A stretch of 24,223 bases of DNA from JAAYAN01 sp964437215 (GTDB taxonomy: Bacteria > Bacteroidota > Ignavibacteria > Ignavibacteriales > Melioribacteraceae), in assembly GCA_964437215.1 (NCBI GenBank), contig CAYTFZ010000031.1, positions 1 through 24,223 of the forward strand. The letters are read 5' to 3'. The position numbers and the translations under genes are program-made. The notes beneath the pieces are model-generated. The model saw nothing but the letters and a program-made list of their open reading frames with translations, searched no databases and was not told the DNA's origin. Numbering within the stretch: the stretch's first letter is position 1; every line of letters begins with the position of its first letter. Shown piece after piece: positions 15,640-24,166 of the stretch.

Positions 15640-16173
15640 TTATACAGTTTCAGGTTCAGCAATTGAAATAATAATTGGTATTGCCTGTTTTACATCATCC
15701 ATTTCTTCTTCATTCAAATCAATAGTTTTTCTTCCGAACTTACTAAGCGAATATGTATCTCTAACTTCGAAATAAGCTGCTTTTACTTGATCGAGCGTTT
15801 GAATATACAAATGATAATTAGTCTTTCTGTCTGTCTTTATCGAAACAATAAGTTTCTTGTTACTTGGAAGATTTATCTTACTTGTAATTCTTTCAATCAA
15901 GTTGTTTTTTATTTGCGGAATAGCAATAACTTTATCACTTAATAAAACCATTCCATTCTCGTTCACAACAAGCGTAGCCATCCTTTCTTTTGATACTACC
16001 GGAGGAGGTGGTGAACCTGGGGGAACGAAATCAGGCAGGGTCATACCGATACCTGTATCTACATCTATTGTGGAAGAAACTATAAAGAATAAAAGAAGCA
16101 AGAATGAAATATCTGCCATAGAGCCACTGGGGATATCGGCATCTTGCATTTTACGTTTTTTTATCTTTATCAT
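15640..16173 (-). CDS. exbD: ExbD/TolR-family biopolymer transport protein (first copy)
   Basis: This 177-residue ExbD-type protein has a lysine-rich N terminus (IKIKKRK), a single membrane helix (about 22-36) with the key aspartate (Asp21 in MADISFLLLLFF), and a periplasmic domain. Just after the membrane there is a proline-rich stretch PPGSPPPP (about 51-58), which makes it longer than the second copy; such linkers occur in Bacteroidota-type ExbD proteins. A glutamate/aspartate-rich segment (LNEEEMDD) lies near the C terminus. It starts with ATG 17 bp after exbB. Two different ExbD proteins with one ExbB suggest a mixed ExbD dimer in the motor, an arrangement reported in Bacteroidota. Confidence 0.94.
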   Translation of the reverse strand: MIKIKKRKMQDADIPSGSMADISFLLLLFFIVSSTIDVDTGIGMTLPDFVPPGSPPPPVVSKERMATLVVNENGMVLLSDKVIAIPQIKNNLIERITSKINLPSNKKLIVSIKTDRKTNYHLYIQTLDQVKAAYFEVRDTYSLSKFGRKTIDLNEEEMDDVKQAIPIIISIAEPETV

Positions 16174-16190
16174 TCTGGTTATCTCTTTTT

Positions 16191-16868
16191 TTATTCTTCT
16201 GTACTCATATCATAAAGTGTATCTATTAACTCAATTGAACTTTCTTCCATATCAGCAACTATTTTATCGATACGTGATATAAATAAATTATAGAATGCTT
16301 GAAGAATCATAGCTACTACTAGTCCGAAAAGAGTAGTTAACAAAGCAACTGAAATACCGCCTGCAACTATACCAGGAGACATCTGAGCAGCTTCTTTAAT
16401 AGCGTCGAATGACTGGATCATACCTTGTACTGTACCAGTAAAACCAAGCATAGGAGCAAGTGTAATAAAAGTAGAAATATAAATCATTCCTCTTTCAAGA
16501 AAACCCATTTCAATAGCGCCGTAAGTCATAATAGCTTTTTCTGCAGCTTCAATACCTTCGTCTGCTCTTAAAAGTCCAGCATGAAATACTGATGCGATTG
16601 GACCGCGTGTGTTTTCACATAATCTTTTTGCTTCTTCAAGTCCGCCTTTATTTAAAGCGTTCTTTACATCAACAATGAATTTTTTTGTATTAGTACTAGC
16701 TCTAATTAAAGTATAGAGTTTAGCAAATGAGAATCCAAGTCCTATAACCAAACAAGCTAAAATAGGCCACATAAAAAGACCGCCTTCAAAGAATTTAGTT
16801 TGCAAGTAGGAAATAGTACTCTGTTCAGCCTGAGCAACTACAAAGCCTAACATAGATATTACTGACAT
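16191..16868 (-). CDS. exbB: MotA/TolQ/ExbB proton channel family protein
   Basis: ExbB forms the pentameric proton channel around the ExbD pair. The 225-residue protein has an N-terminal hydrophobic/periplasmic segment and three membrane helices (about 33-54, 127-150 and 166-196). The conserved GFTGTVQGM (142-150), equivalent to LGLLGTVxGM, lines the channel. The cytoplasmic loop contains ENTRGPIASVFHAGL. It is the first gene of exbB-exbD-exbD. GGAGG lies upstream of the ATG, and a good promoter sits at 16941-16969. ExbB rather than TolQ is inferred from the doubled exbD and the absence of tolA, tolB or pal nearby. No tonB gene is present in the window. Confidence 0.94.
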   Translation of the reverse strand: MSVISMLGFVVAQAEQSTISYLQTKFFEGGLFMWPILACLVIGLGFSFAKLYTLIRASTNTKKFIVDVKNALNKGGLEEAKRLCENTRGPIASVFHAGLLRADEGIEAAEKAIMTYGAIEMGFLERGMIYISTFITLAPMLGFTGTVQGMIQSFDAIKEAAQMSPGIVAGGISVALLTTLFGLVVAMILQAFYNLFISRIDKIVADMEESSIELIDTLYDMSTEE

Positions 16869-16887
16869 AAGAGGTAACCTCCGAGTG

Positions 16888-16910
16888 ATTATTATTATTA
16901 TTTATTATTA
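16888..16910. repeat. Short ATT-rich tandem repeat in exbB leader
   Basis: The stretch is built of ATT triplets with one break. It lies in the predicted 5' leader between the promoter and the exbB ribosome binding site. It might vary in length by slippage, but it is short and interrupted, and may simply be an AT-rich, unstructured leader that helps ribosome access. Confidence 0.5.
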
Positions 16911-16940
16911 AAGTTCAATTTCTTTAAAAATAGTCGTGTA

Positions 16941-16969
16941 AGTCTAACTATTTAGAGCTTAAAAGTCAA
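16941..16969 (-). promoter_or_regulatory. Sigma-70-type promoter of exbB-exbD-exbD
   Basis: On the - strand, TTGACT (16964-16969) and TAGACT (16941-16946) are separated by exactly 17 bases. The -35 matches the consensus at 5 of 6 positions and the -10 at 4 of 6. It sits just after the dehydrogenase gene stop and would give a leader of roughly 65 bases to the exbB ATG. It is the best promoter candidate in the window. Confidence 0.6.
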
Positions 16970-16986
16970 TAAATAATTTTATTATC

Positions 16987-17676
16987 TCATAAATTTGGTA
17001 ATATATTACCTTTAATTTCATAAATATTTCCATTGACTTTTTTATATTTTTTAAACAAAAGAGAGATAAATTCTCCTATTTCTTCAGGTTTCGTTAAAAT
17101 ATTATCACCAGCCCACTTTCTGTTGTCCTCTGTATCGAGAGCTAAGGGAGCAATAGCATTGGCCGTAAAATTATATTTAGCGCCTTCAAGAGCAAGTGAT
17201 TTAACCAGATAATTCAACAAACTTTTGCTGGCTCCGTATGCAGCTTTTCCTATTTCAGGATTGATAGATGTCATTGCACTTGTAAAAAGTATTGATCCGC
17301 CGAATGATTTTTGTAACAGTTTTACAGAATACTTTGCTATAAGAAAAGATATATTGGCATTCAGCTTTTGCATAGCTAACCATTCATCATAAGAAGTTTC
17401 CGATATTTCTTTGCCGCCGGAATATCCTCCAATTGTAGAAAAAATAAAATACTCTGAATTTCTGTCGGTGGTAAATATTTCAAAAGCCTCTGCTACATTC
17501 TCCTCCAGCGAAAGGTCTTTTATTCTTTTTGCGTTTACGTTTTGCTGCGATATTATAAGAGATGATATATCAAAATCGAGGAGAGTTATACTATCGTATT
17601 TCTTTTTTATTAAAGAAGCAGTTACTCCTTTGCCAAGATTTCCCGATGCGCCGAAAATTATTAAATATTTTCTCAT
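16987..17676 (-). CDS. Short-chain dehydrogenase/reductase family protein
   Basis: A 229-residue cytoplasmic oxidoreductase of the short-chain dehydrogenase fold. The nucleotide-binding GASGNLGKG lies at 9-17, an acidic residue after the second strand (LLDFD, 32-36) hints at NAD preference, and the catalytic Ser133, Tyr147 and Lys151 (YGASK) are present. The protein is short for the family and has little C-terminal substrate region, as in dihydropteridine-reductase-like or other compact members. The substrate is unknown. The ATG lies 3 bp after the nuclease-like gene, so both are probably on one transcript, though no functional link is evident. Confidence 0.9.
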   Translation of the reverse strand: MRKYLIIFGASGNLGKGVTASLIKKKYDSITLLDFDISSLIISQQNVNAKRIKDLSLEENVAEAFEIFTTDRNSEYFIFSTIGGYSGGKEISETSYDEWLAMQKLNANISFLIAKYSVKLLQKSFGGSILFTSAMTSINPEIGKAAYGASKSLLNYLVKSLALEGAKYNFTANAIAPLALDTEDNRKWAGDNILTKPEEIGEFISLLFKKYKKVNGNIYEIKGNILPNL

Positions 17677-17679
17677 ATT

Positions 17680-18669
17680 CTAATTACAAATTAAAAAATT
17701 TGCAGTTACCGGAAAGTGGTCGCTGTATCCGCCAAGATAATCTTTTCCTCCAAATGTTGGAATGGATGACCCTTTAAATTTTCCGCTCTTTGTTACAAGG
17801 AATTCAGGTTTAACTATTTTAAATGAATTGTCAGAATACTTTATTCGGCATCGTGTCATTTTTTCGGAAATAATAATCTGATCAAGCATATCCCAATTAC
17901 CTTTGTAAAGATAGCTGCCTGAATCTGAAAGAAAAACATTTTCGGCTAAATTAAGAAGATCAAAAGAATTATTTTCAATTAAATTACTGATTGAGTTATC
18001 AACAGGCTCATCGTTGAAATCACCCATAATTATAATATTGCCCGATTGATAATTATTAAAATTCTTCTCAATTGCACTTTTTAATGTTTCAGAAGCTTTC
18101 ATTCTGTGTCTTTCAGATTCATCTTTACCGCCCTTTCGCGAAGGCCAGTGATTTACAAAAAAAGAAATTGTATCACCTGATTTGTGTTTCAATACAGCCT
18201 CCAGCACAGGACGTGTTTCAAATTCCAGATCAACTCTGTGAGCAAATTTTTTAACCGGTTTGAAAACATCTTTATCATATAGCAATGCTACATCAATTCC
18301 TCTTTTATCCGGACTTTCGAAATGTACTGCCTCATATTTTCGGAAATAATTGCACTTTTTAATAAGAGACTGCAACACCTTTAAATTTTCAACTTCCTGA
18401 ACGGCAATAACATCAGGTCCTTTTCCGTTGTTAATAAACTTTATTACTTTGTGCAGATTATCAAGCTTGTTTTCCAATTTATCTTCTGTCCAGTTTTTTG
18501 AACCGTCCGGAGTAAATTCCTCGTCTTCCGTAAGCGGATCATCTTCTGTATCGAAAAGATTTTCCAGATTCCAAGAAGCTACCGAGACATATTTAATTTC
18601 ATTTGAAGAATGATAAATCAGCGCAGCCAGAAAGAACACTGATAAAATCAAGAAAATAAAAAACCGCAT
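17680..18669 (-). CDS. Endonuclease/exonuclease/phosphatase family protein, membrane-anchored or secreted
   Basis: A metal-dependent phosphoesterase with the DNase I/exonuclease III fold; the substrate could be DNA, a nucleotide or a phospho-lipid. From ATG 18669 it has 329 residues. An N-terminal hydrophobic segment (about 2-20) should export it or anchor it in the envelope. The core shows SWNLENLF (Asn34), the metal ligand in QEVEN (Glu92), NHWPSR, GDFND and the terminal SDHFPV, which completes the catalytic set. A TTG four codons earlier (18681) is possible but has no better ribosome binding site. The protein resembles extracellular nucleases of Bacteroidota and relatives. It is followed 3 bp later by the dehydrogenase and diverges from polA. 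Confidence 0.9.
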   Translation of the reverse strand: MRFFIFLILSVFFLAALIYHSSNEIKYVSVASWNLENLFDTEDDPLTEDEEFTPDGSKNWTEDKLENKLDNLHKVIKFINNGKGPDVIAVQEVENLKVLQSLIKKCNYFRKYEAVHFESPDKRGIDVALLYDKDVFKPVKKFAHRVDLEFETRPVLEAVLKHKSGDTISFFVNHWPSRKGGKDESERHRMKASETLKSAIEKNFNNYQSGNIIIMGDFNDEPVDNSISNLIENNSFDLLNLAENVFLSDSGSYLYKGNWDMLDQIIISEKMTRCRIKYSDNSFKIVKPEFLVTKSGKFKGSSIPTFGGKDYLGGYSDHFPVTANFLICN

Positions 18670-18754
18670 AAAACTATACAAATATTTTAATTTTAATTAC
18701 CAAATCTACAATTATTAAGTTATTATTTAAATAAGAAAATTGAAGAATTTCCTG

Positions 18755-18760
18755 AAAGGA
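18755..18760 (+). promoter_or_regulatory. Ribosome binding site fixing the TTG start of polA
   Basis: AAAGGA lies 7 bases before TTG (18768-18770). An in-frame TGA at 18753-18755 rules out any upstream start, and the overlapping ATG at 18760 is in another frame, so TTG is the initiation codon. Confidence 0.8.
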
Positions 18761-18767
18761 TGACGCT

Positions 18768-21542
18768 TTGAAAAATAAAATTGTAATAATTGACGCCTTA
18801 GCACTTGCTTACAGAGCTTATTATGCTTTTATCAACCGACCGCTTAAAACCCGCTCCGGTTTCCCGACATCAGCAGTTTTCGGATTTCTTAATCAACTTT
18901 TCCGCGTTGTTGAAGAAGTAAAACCTGATTATCTTGCTGTTGCTTTTGACTCCAAAGAAAAGACTTTCAGGCACGATATGTTCGATAAATACAAGTCAAG
19001 CAGAATGGCAATGCCCGAAGATTTGATTCCGCAAATAGAAAAAATAAAAGAGATAATTGAAGCATTCGATTTTCCCGTTTATATCAAGCCCGGATTTGAA
19101 GCTGATGATTTAATTGGAACGGCTTGTAAAAAAGCTGAAGAAGCCGGATTGCAAGTTTTTGCAGTAACACCAGATAAAGATTACATTCAATTAGTCACGG
19201 AAAATATTACTCTTATAAAAGCCGGGAAAAACACGGATGAACTTGTCTATACAACCCCGGTAAAAGTTATTGAGGAACTTGGAATAAGACCAGAACAAAT
19301 GATTGATTATCTCGCTTTAATCGGCGATTCTTCCGACGATATTCCGGGTGTTGCCGGAATTGGACCCAAAACCGCAGCGCCGCTTTTACAGAGTTACGGC
19401 AATTTAGAAAACCTGTATGATAAATTGGGATTTGTAAGTAAAGAACCGGTCAGAAAAAAACTTAAAGAAAATAAAGAAAATGCATTCCTTTCAAAAACGC
19501 TTGCAACAATTGTTACCGATGTCGATTTCGATTTTAATATTGAGAAAGCAAAACTTACTCCTCCCAAAGACATCGATAAGCTAATTAAACTTTTAGCTGA
19601 ACTTGAACTTACAAAATTCAACACCCGGCTTGCACGTCTGTTTGAAAAAAGTAATTTGGGAATTATACCCGATAATTTGAAAGCTGATGAACCGGCTTTA
19701 ACCGGTTTTAATGAAAAAGAAGCAAATTACATTTTAATTAAAAATGTTGAAGAAGCAAATAAACTCGTTTCAATTCTGAATAAATCCGAACTATTTGTTT
19801 TTGATACCGAAACCGACGGGCTTGATATTTACAGTTTAAATCTTGCCGGAGCATCTTTTTCAACTAAAAATGGAGAAGGCTATTTTGTTGCAGTAAATCC
19901 TTTCGGGACTTCGGAAGATTTGTTTTCGCAAAATTTAAACGACCGTCTTCCTATTAAAGATTTCATAAAAATATTTAAACCGGTTTTCGAGCATCCGCAA
20001 ATTAAAAAGATTTGCCAGAATGGAAAATTTGATATCGGAGTGATGCAGAATTACGGAATTACCATAAATAATTTTTATTTCGATACAATGCTTGCAAGCT
20101 ATTTGATTGACCCGGATCAGAAACACGGGATGGATGAGCTTTCGCAAAAATATCTTAACTACAAACCGATTCCCCTTTCGGAACTTATCGGCGAGAAAAA
20201 AGACCCGACAAAAATATTCAGCGTGGAGCTTGAAAAACTTAAAAATTACGCAGCCGAAGATGCAGATGTAACTTTCCGGCTTTTTGAAATTCTGCAAAAA
20301 GAAATCAGCGGACAAAATCTTGAAAAACTCGCTTACGAAGTTGAATTTCCGCTTGCTGCAGTACTTGAAGATATGGAAAGAACAGGCATAAAAATAGATG
20401 TGAAAAATCTAAGGTTATTCGGAAACGACCTTCTTATTCTTCTCGATAATTTCTCTGCAAAAATTATTGAACTCGCAGGAGTTGATTTTAATATAAATTC
20501 CACAAAACAGCTTCAGGAAGTTTTATTCGAGAGATTAAAACTTAATCCCGGTAAGAAAACCAAAACCGGTTTTTCAACCGATGCCCGTTCCCTGGAAAAT
20601 TTACGGGGCGAACACGAAATTATTGATGTGCTGTTAAATTACAGACAGATTGCAAAACTGAAATCCACTTATGCCGATGCCCTTCCTGAATTGATAAATC
20701 CTAAAACAGGAAAAATTCACACAACTTTTAACCAGACTGTAGCTTCAACCGGAAGACTTTCGAGCATAAATCCCAATCTTCAAAACATTCCAATCCGCAC
20801 AGAACTTGGCAAAGAAATTAGAAAAGCTTTTATTCCATCGGATGGAAATCACCTGCTTTTAAGCGCCGATTACAGTCAGATTGAACTGCGGATTATGGCA
20901 AGCATTTGCGGTGACGAGGGATTAACTCAAGCTTTCCTGAATGGCGAGGATATTCACAGAAGCACGGCAGCGCAAGTTTTTAAGGTTAATCCGGATAACG
21001 TAACGACAGATATGCGGCGCAAAGCGAAAGAAGTAAATTTCGGAATTTTATACGGCATCGGCGCTTTCGGACTTAAAACCCGTTTGGGAATTACACAAAC
21101 TCACGCGAAAGAAATAATCCAAACATATTTTTCTACATTCGGAAAAGTAAAAGCTTTTATGGATGAAAGCATCGGCAAAGCTAAAGAGAAAGGTTACGCT
21201 GAAACTCTGTTAGGAAGAAGAAGATTTCTGCCGAATATTAATAGCAAAAATCATTTGGTAAGGCAGTTTGAAGAAAGAGTTGCCATAAATATGCCTATTC
21301 AGGGAACCGCCGCCGATATGATAAAACTGGCGATGATTAAAATCCACAACGAGCTTGCAAAAGGTAAATATAAAACTAAAATGGTTCTTCAGGTGCACGA
21401 CGAACTTGTATTCGATGTTCCTAAAGAGGAAGTTGAAGAAATTAAACAGCTTGTTAAATATCAGATGGAAAATGCTTTCCCGTTAAATGTTCCGGTAATA
21501 GCAGAAACCGGAATAGGCGAAAACTGGCTTGAAGCTCATTGA
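18768..21542 (+). CDS. polA: DNA polymerase I
   Basis: PolA fills gaps, removes RNA primers and repairs DNA. The 924-residue protein (E. coli 928) has all three domains. The 5' nuclease (about 1-295) has Asp9, EADD (111-114) and PDKD (135-138). The 3'-5' proofreading domain (about 320-515) has the full DEDD-type set: Asp346 and Glu348 in FDTETD, Asp422 in NGKFD, and Tyr494 and Asp498 in YAAEDAD. The polymerase domain has motif A DYSQIELR (Asp701), O-helix residues Lys754, Phe758 and Tyr762, and motif C HDE (877-879). Phe758 matches the E. coli-type residue that disfavours dideoxynucleotides. Start is TTG. It is divergent from the nuclease gene across a 98-bp spacer. Confidence 0.98.
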   Translation: MKNKIVIIDALALAYRAYYAFINRPLKTRSGFPTSAVFGFLNQLFRVVEEVKPDYLAVAFDSKEKTFRHDMFDKYKSSRMAMPEDLIPQIEKIKEIIEAFDFPVYIKPGFEADDLIGTACKKAEEAGLQVFAVTPDKDYIQLVTENITLIKAGKNTDELVYTTPVKVIEELGIRPEQMIDYLALIGDSSDDIPGVAGIGPKTAAPLLQSYGNLENLYDKLGFVSKEPVRKKLKENKENAFLSKTLATIVTDVDFDFNIEKAKLTPPKDIDKLIKLLAELELTKFNTRLARLFEKSNLGIIPDNLKADEPALTGFNEKEANYILIKNVEEANKLVSILNKSELFVFDTETDGLDIYSLNLAGASFSTKNGEGYFVAVNPFGTSEDLFSQNLNDRLPIKDFIKIFKPVFEHPQIKKICQNGKFDIGVMQNYGITINNFYFDTMLASYLIDPDQKHGMDELSQKYLNYKPIPLSELIGEKKDPTKIFSVELEKLKNYAAEDADVTFRLFEILQKEISGQNLEKLAYEVEFPLAAVLEDMERTGIKIDVKNLRLFGNDLLILLDNFSAKIIELAGVDFNINSTKQLQEVLFERLKLNPGKKTKTGFSTDARSLENLRGEHEIIDVLLNYRQIAKLKSTYADALPELINPKTGKIHTTFNQTVASTGRLSSINPNLQNIPIRTELGKEIRKAFIPSDGNHLLLSADYSQIELRIMASICGDEGLTQAFLNGEDIHRSTAAQVFKVNPDNVTTDMRRKAKEVNFGILYGIGAFGLKTRLGITQTHAKEIIQTYFSTFGKVKAFMDESIGKAKEKGYAETLLGRRRFLPNINSKNHLVRQFEERVAINMPIQGTAADMIKLAMIKIHNELAKGKYKTKMVLQVHDELVFDVPKEEVEEIKQLVKYQMENAFPLNVPVIAETGIGENWLEAH

Positions 21543-22085
21543 GTTTATTCATTATTTCAGGTCTTTTTTTTTTTGCAGGATGAACTCTTACCTGTCTATT
21601 TTATTATTTCATATTTATAGGAATATTTCCGGTTTAATATTTGCTGTTACAATTTGATTTTTTTGCATAAAGGATTTATACTTAGTATTAAGATAATTCA
21701 TTTATATTTTCTTTAGAAAATTATTCTTTAATTCCGTCTAAAAAATTCTTATCCCGATTGATATATATTTAGATATTGTTAGTCGATTTATAATATATTA
21801 TTTCTAATGAAAATTTTGTGTTATTTAAACCAGTATTGTATAGCAGATTTTATCTTCATTTATAATTGATTCCTCAAAACATATCCCCTAAAAAATACCC
21901 TAAAAAAAAAGGTATTTATTCGATACTTAATTCTAAAATTTAATATGTACAAATATTTCAAGATATTCTAAATAAATAATGATATTAAGGTTAACCCCTC
22001 AGGTTATCCTAATTATTTAATACTCATAGCTTTTTGTACTTCTCGCAATAAAAAATAATATAGAATAATATAAGGAACATATACT
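21543..22085 (+). other. 543-bp non-coding region between polA and chemoreceptor gene
   Basis: This is the longest gene-free stretch. It is very AT-rich with no credible open frame, tRNA or known riboswitch pattern. I see an inverted repeat AAATACC/GGTATTT around an A-run loop near 21894-21918, and a better one at 21988-22010. AAGGA at 22072-22076 is the ribosome binding site for the downstream gene (9-base spacing). No clear polA terminator or strong -35/-10 pair was found, although at least one of each would be expected. Confidence 0.7.
21988..22010 (+). promoter_or_regulatory. Imperfect hairpin/dyad upstream of chemoreceptor gene
   Basis: AGGTTAACC and GGTTATCCT form a nine-pair stem with one T-T mismatch and a five-base loop CCTCA, about 75 bases before the ATG. 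It is GC-richer than its surroundings. No T-run follows, so it is not an intrinsic terminator. It may be an operator dyad or a leader hairpin. Function unproven. Confidence 0.4.
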
Positions 22086-24158
22086 ATGTGGTTTAAAAAT
22101 CTCAAGATAAAATCTAAAATTTTCGCTGGTTTTTCAGTTGTATTAATACTGATGTTATCAGTTTCCATCGGCGTTTACTTAAGCACAACATCAATGATAG
22201 ATACTTTCAAGTGGGTTGATCATACAAATAAGGTAATTGCAGAGGCAAATAATTTAGTAAAATTGCTTGTGGATCAGGAAACAGGTGCACGCGGATTTTT
22301 AATCACCGGAAAGGATGAATTTCTAGCTCCGTATAATAATGGAATTACTGATTTTGAAAGATCAATTGAGGAATTAAAAAACACTGTAAGTGATAACCCG
22401 GCTCAGGTTGAAAGATTAAACTCATTATCTGATGAACATGCTACTTGGAAAAAAGATATTATTGACCCAATGATTCAATTAAGAAGGGATGTAATTTCGG
22501 GGACTTATAGCTTAGAAATGTTGATTGAAGAAGAACAAAAAGCAAGGGGTAAGCAAGGAATGGACAGAATGCGTGGAATTGTTGCTGAATTTATTGGAAT
22601 TGAGAGCAAGCTGAATGATGAAAGAAAAGCTGATGCAGAGAGTTCATCAGAGTTTTTAATTTGGTTTACATTTTTTGCATCGGGTATAGCTATCTTTTTA
22701 GGCATATTTATTTCATTTTATATTGCAAAGAAAATTAGCGTGCCAGTCAACGATCTTGTACGAATATCAGAAAAACTGGCATTAGGCGATATAAATGTGG
22801 ATTTAAAAAATGATTCAACAGATGAAATAGGTCAGTTATCTTCTTCATTTACCCGGATGATTCAAACTCAAAAAGATAAAGTAAAAGCAGCCGAAGAAAT
22901 AGCTTCAGGAACAATTAAACAAGTTGCACTCGCTTCTGGCAACGACGCAATTGGAATTGCATTTAATAAAGAAGTTGAAGTGATTTCTGGTTTACTAAAT
23001 GATACAAGGGTTCTTTTAACAGCAGCAAAAGAAGGGAAACTTGATACAAGAGGGAATGCAGAAAAATACGCAGGTATTTGGGCAGAACTAATTATGGGGA
23101 TAAATTCAATTTTAGATGAAGTGCTTAAGCCAATTAAAGAAGGTTCGGAAGTATTGAAAATTATGACGACAGGCGATTTAACTGCAAAAGTGAAAGGTGA
23201 ATACAAGGGAGACCATCAGATAATTAAAAACAGTATAAATATGGTTTCGGAGTCTTTGAATACAGCTTTATCGCAAGTAAATGAAGCTGTTGCTGCAACA
23301 GCAAGCGCTGCGGCTCAAATCTCTTCCAGTTCCGAAGAAATGGCTGCAGGAACGCAGGAACAAAGTGCACAAACTTCTGAAATAGCCGGCGCAGTTGAAG
23401 AAATGACCAAGACAATTATAGAAACTTCACAAAATGCAAGTATTGCTGCCGAAAGCTCAGTAAAAGCCAGCCAGAATGCAAAAAAAGGAGCAGAAAAAAT
23501 TAATGAAACCAAAAAAGGAATGATGAAAATAGTTGATTCGGTTAAAGTTACAGGTTCAATTATTTCATCATTAGCGGTTAAGACTGATCAAATTGGCGTG
23601 ATTACACAGGTAATTGATGAAATAGCAGATCAGACAAATCTTTTGGCATTAAATGCAGCTATTGAAGCTGCAAGAGCCGGTGAACAAGGAAGGGGTTTTG
23701 CAGTTGTTGCCGATGAAGTAAGGAAACTGGCTGAAAGAACCACAAAAGCTACAAAAGAAATTGCAGACACAATTAAATCCGTTCAAATGGAAGCAAAAGA
23801 AGCTGATAATTCTATGATTGAAGCTGGAGAATCTGTTAAACACGGAATGGCTCTCACTGAAGAAGTTGCAAATGTTTTGCATGAAATTCTTGAAGTTAAT
23901 TCAAAAGTATCTGATATGGTTAATCAAGTAGCAGCAGCTAGCGAACAGCAATCTACTACTGCCGAAGAAATAAGTAAAAATATCGAAAGTATAAGCAGTG
24001 TAACTCATCAATCTGCCTCAAGTACACAACAAATTGCTAAAGCTGCTGAAGATTTAAACCAGCTTGCTAACAGACTTCAGGACCTGGTAGAACAGTTTAA
24101 ATTGGAAAATAATATGTTACAAGTTAAAAACAGCAATATGAAATATTTAAAAAGATAG
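22086..24158 (+). CDS. Methyl-accepting chemotaxis protein with CHASE3 sensor and HAMP array
   Basis: A 690-residue transmembrane chemoreceptor that signals to CheW/CheA. Membrane helix 1 is at about 11-33. A CHASE3-type periplasmic helical bundle (about 38-185) carries the signature DQETGARGFLITGKDEFL (63-80). Membrane helix 2 is at about 190-213. A HAMP domain (about 211-263, Pro220 and DEIGQL) follows. Three further HAMP-like units appear at about 265-303, 307-352 and 353-398 (repeating patterns GNDAIGIAFN, LKPIKEG, TTGDLTAKV). The cytoplasmic signalling coiled coil has the invariant tip DQTNLLALNAAIEAARAGEQ (515-534). No CheR-binding pentapeptide ends the protein. The gene stands alone; no che or flagellar gene is adjacent. 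An intrinsic terminator follows. Confidence 0.95.
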   Translation: MWFKNLKIKSKIFAGFSVVLILMLSVSIGVYLSTTSMIDTFKWVDHTNKVIAEANNLVKLLVDQETGARGFLITGKDEFLAPYNNGITDFERSIEELKNTVSDNPAQVERLNSLSDEHATWKKDIIDPMIQLRRDVISGTYSLEMLIEEEQKARGKQGMDRMRGIVAEFIGIESKLNDERKADAESSSEFLIWFTFFASGIAIFLGIFISFYIAKKISVPVNDLVRISEKLALGDINVDLKNDSTDEIGQLSSSFTRMIQTQKDKVKAAEEIASGTIKQVALASGNDAIGIAFNKEVEVISGLLNDTRVLLTAAKEGKLDTRGNAEKYAGIWAELIMGINSILDEVLKPIKEGSEVLKIMTTGDLTAKVKGEYKGDHQIIKNSINMVSESLNTALSQVNEAVAATASAAAQISSSSEEMAAGTQEQSAQTSEIAGAVEEMTKTIIETSQNASIAAESSVKASQNAKKGAEKINETKKGMMKIVDSVKVTGSIISSLAVKTDQIGVITQVIDEIADQTNLLALNAAIEAARAGEQGRGFAVVADEVRKLAERTTKATKEIADTIKSVQMEAKEADNSMIEAGESVKHGMALTEEVANVLHEILEVNSKVSDMVNQVAAASEQQSTTAEEISKNIESISSVTHQSASSTQQIAKAAEDLNQLANRLQDLVEQFKLENNMLQVKNSNMKYLKR

Positions 24159-24166
24159 TTTTTTAA

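Noticed and set aside
16866..16885. Small hairpin (GAGG-TTA-CCTC) hiding the exbB ribosome binding site
   Set aside because: Only four base pairs with a three-base loop; too weak to claim regulation without conservation data.
18701..18708. Bacteroidota-type -7 box (TAnnTTTG) upstream of the nuclease-like gene on the - strand
   Set aside because: The box matches but no TTG-type -33 partner lies at the right distance, and other genes in the window lack this promoter type; chance is likely.
21555..21600. polA terminator near the long T-run after the stop codon
   Set aside because: The T-run at about 21564-21575 is not preceded by a stable hairpin; the CAGG/CCTG arms enclose a large loop and lie on the wrong side.
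21631..21645. Sigma-54-like -24/-12 element (GG, ten bases, GC) upstream of the chemoreceptor
   Set aside because: Only the -12 half (TTGCT) matches well, the -24 half is poor, and it lies about 440 bases from the gene.
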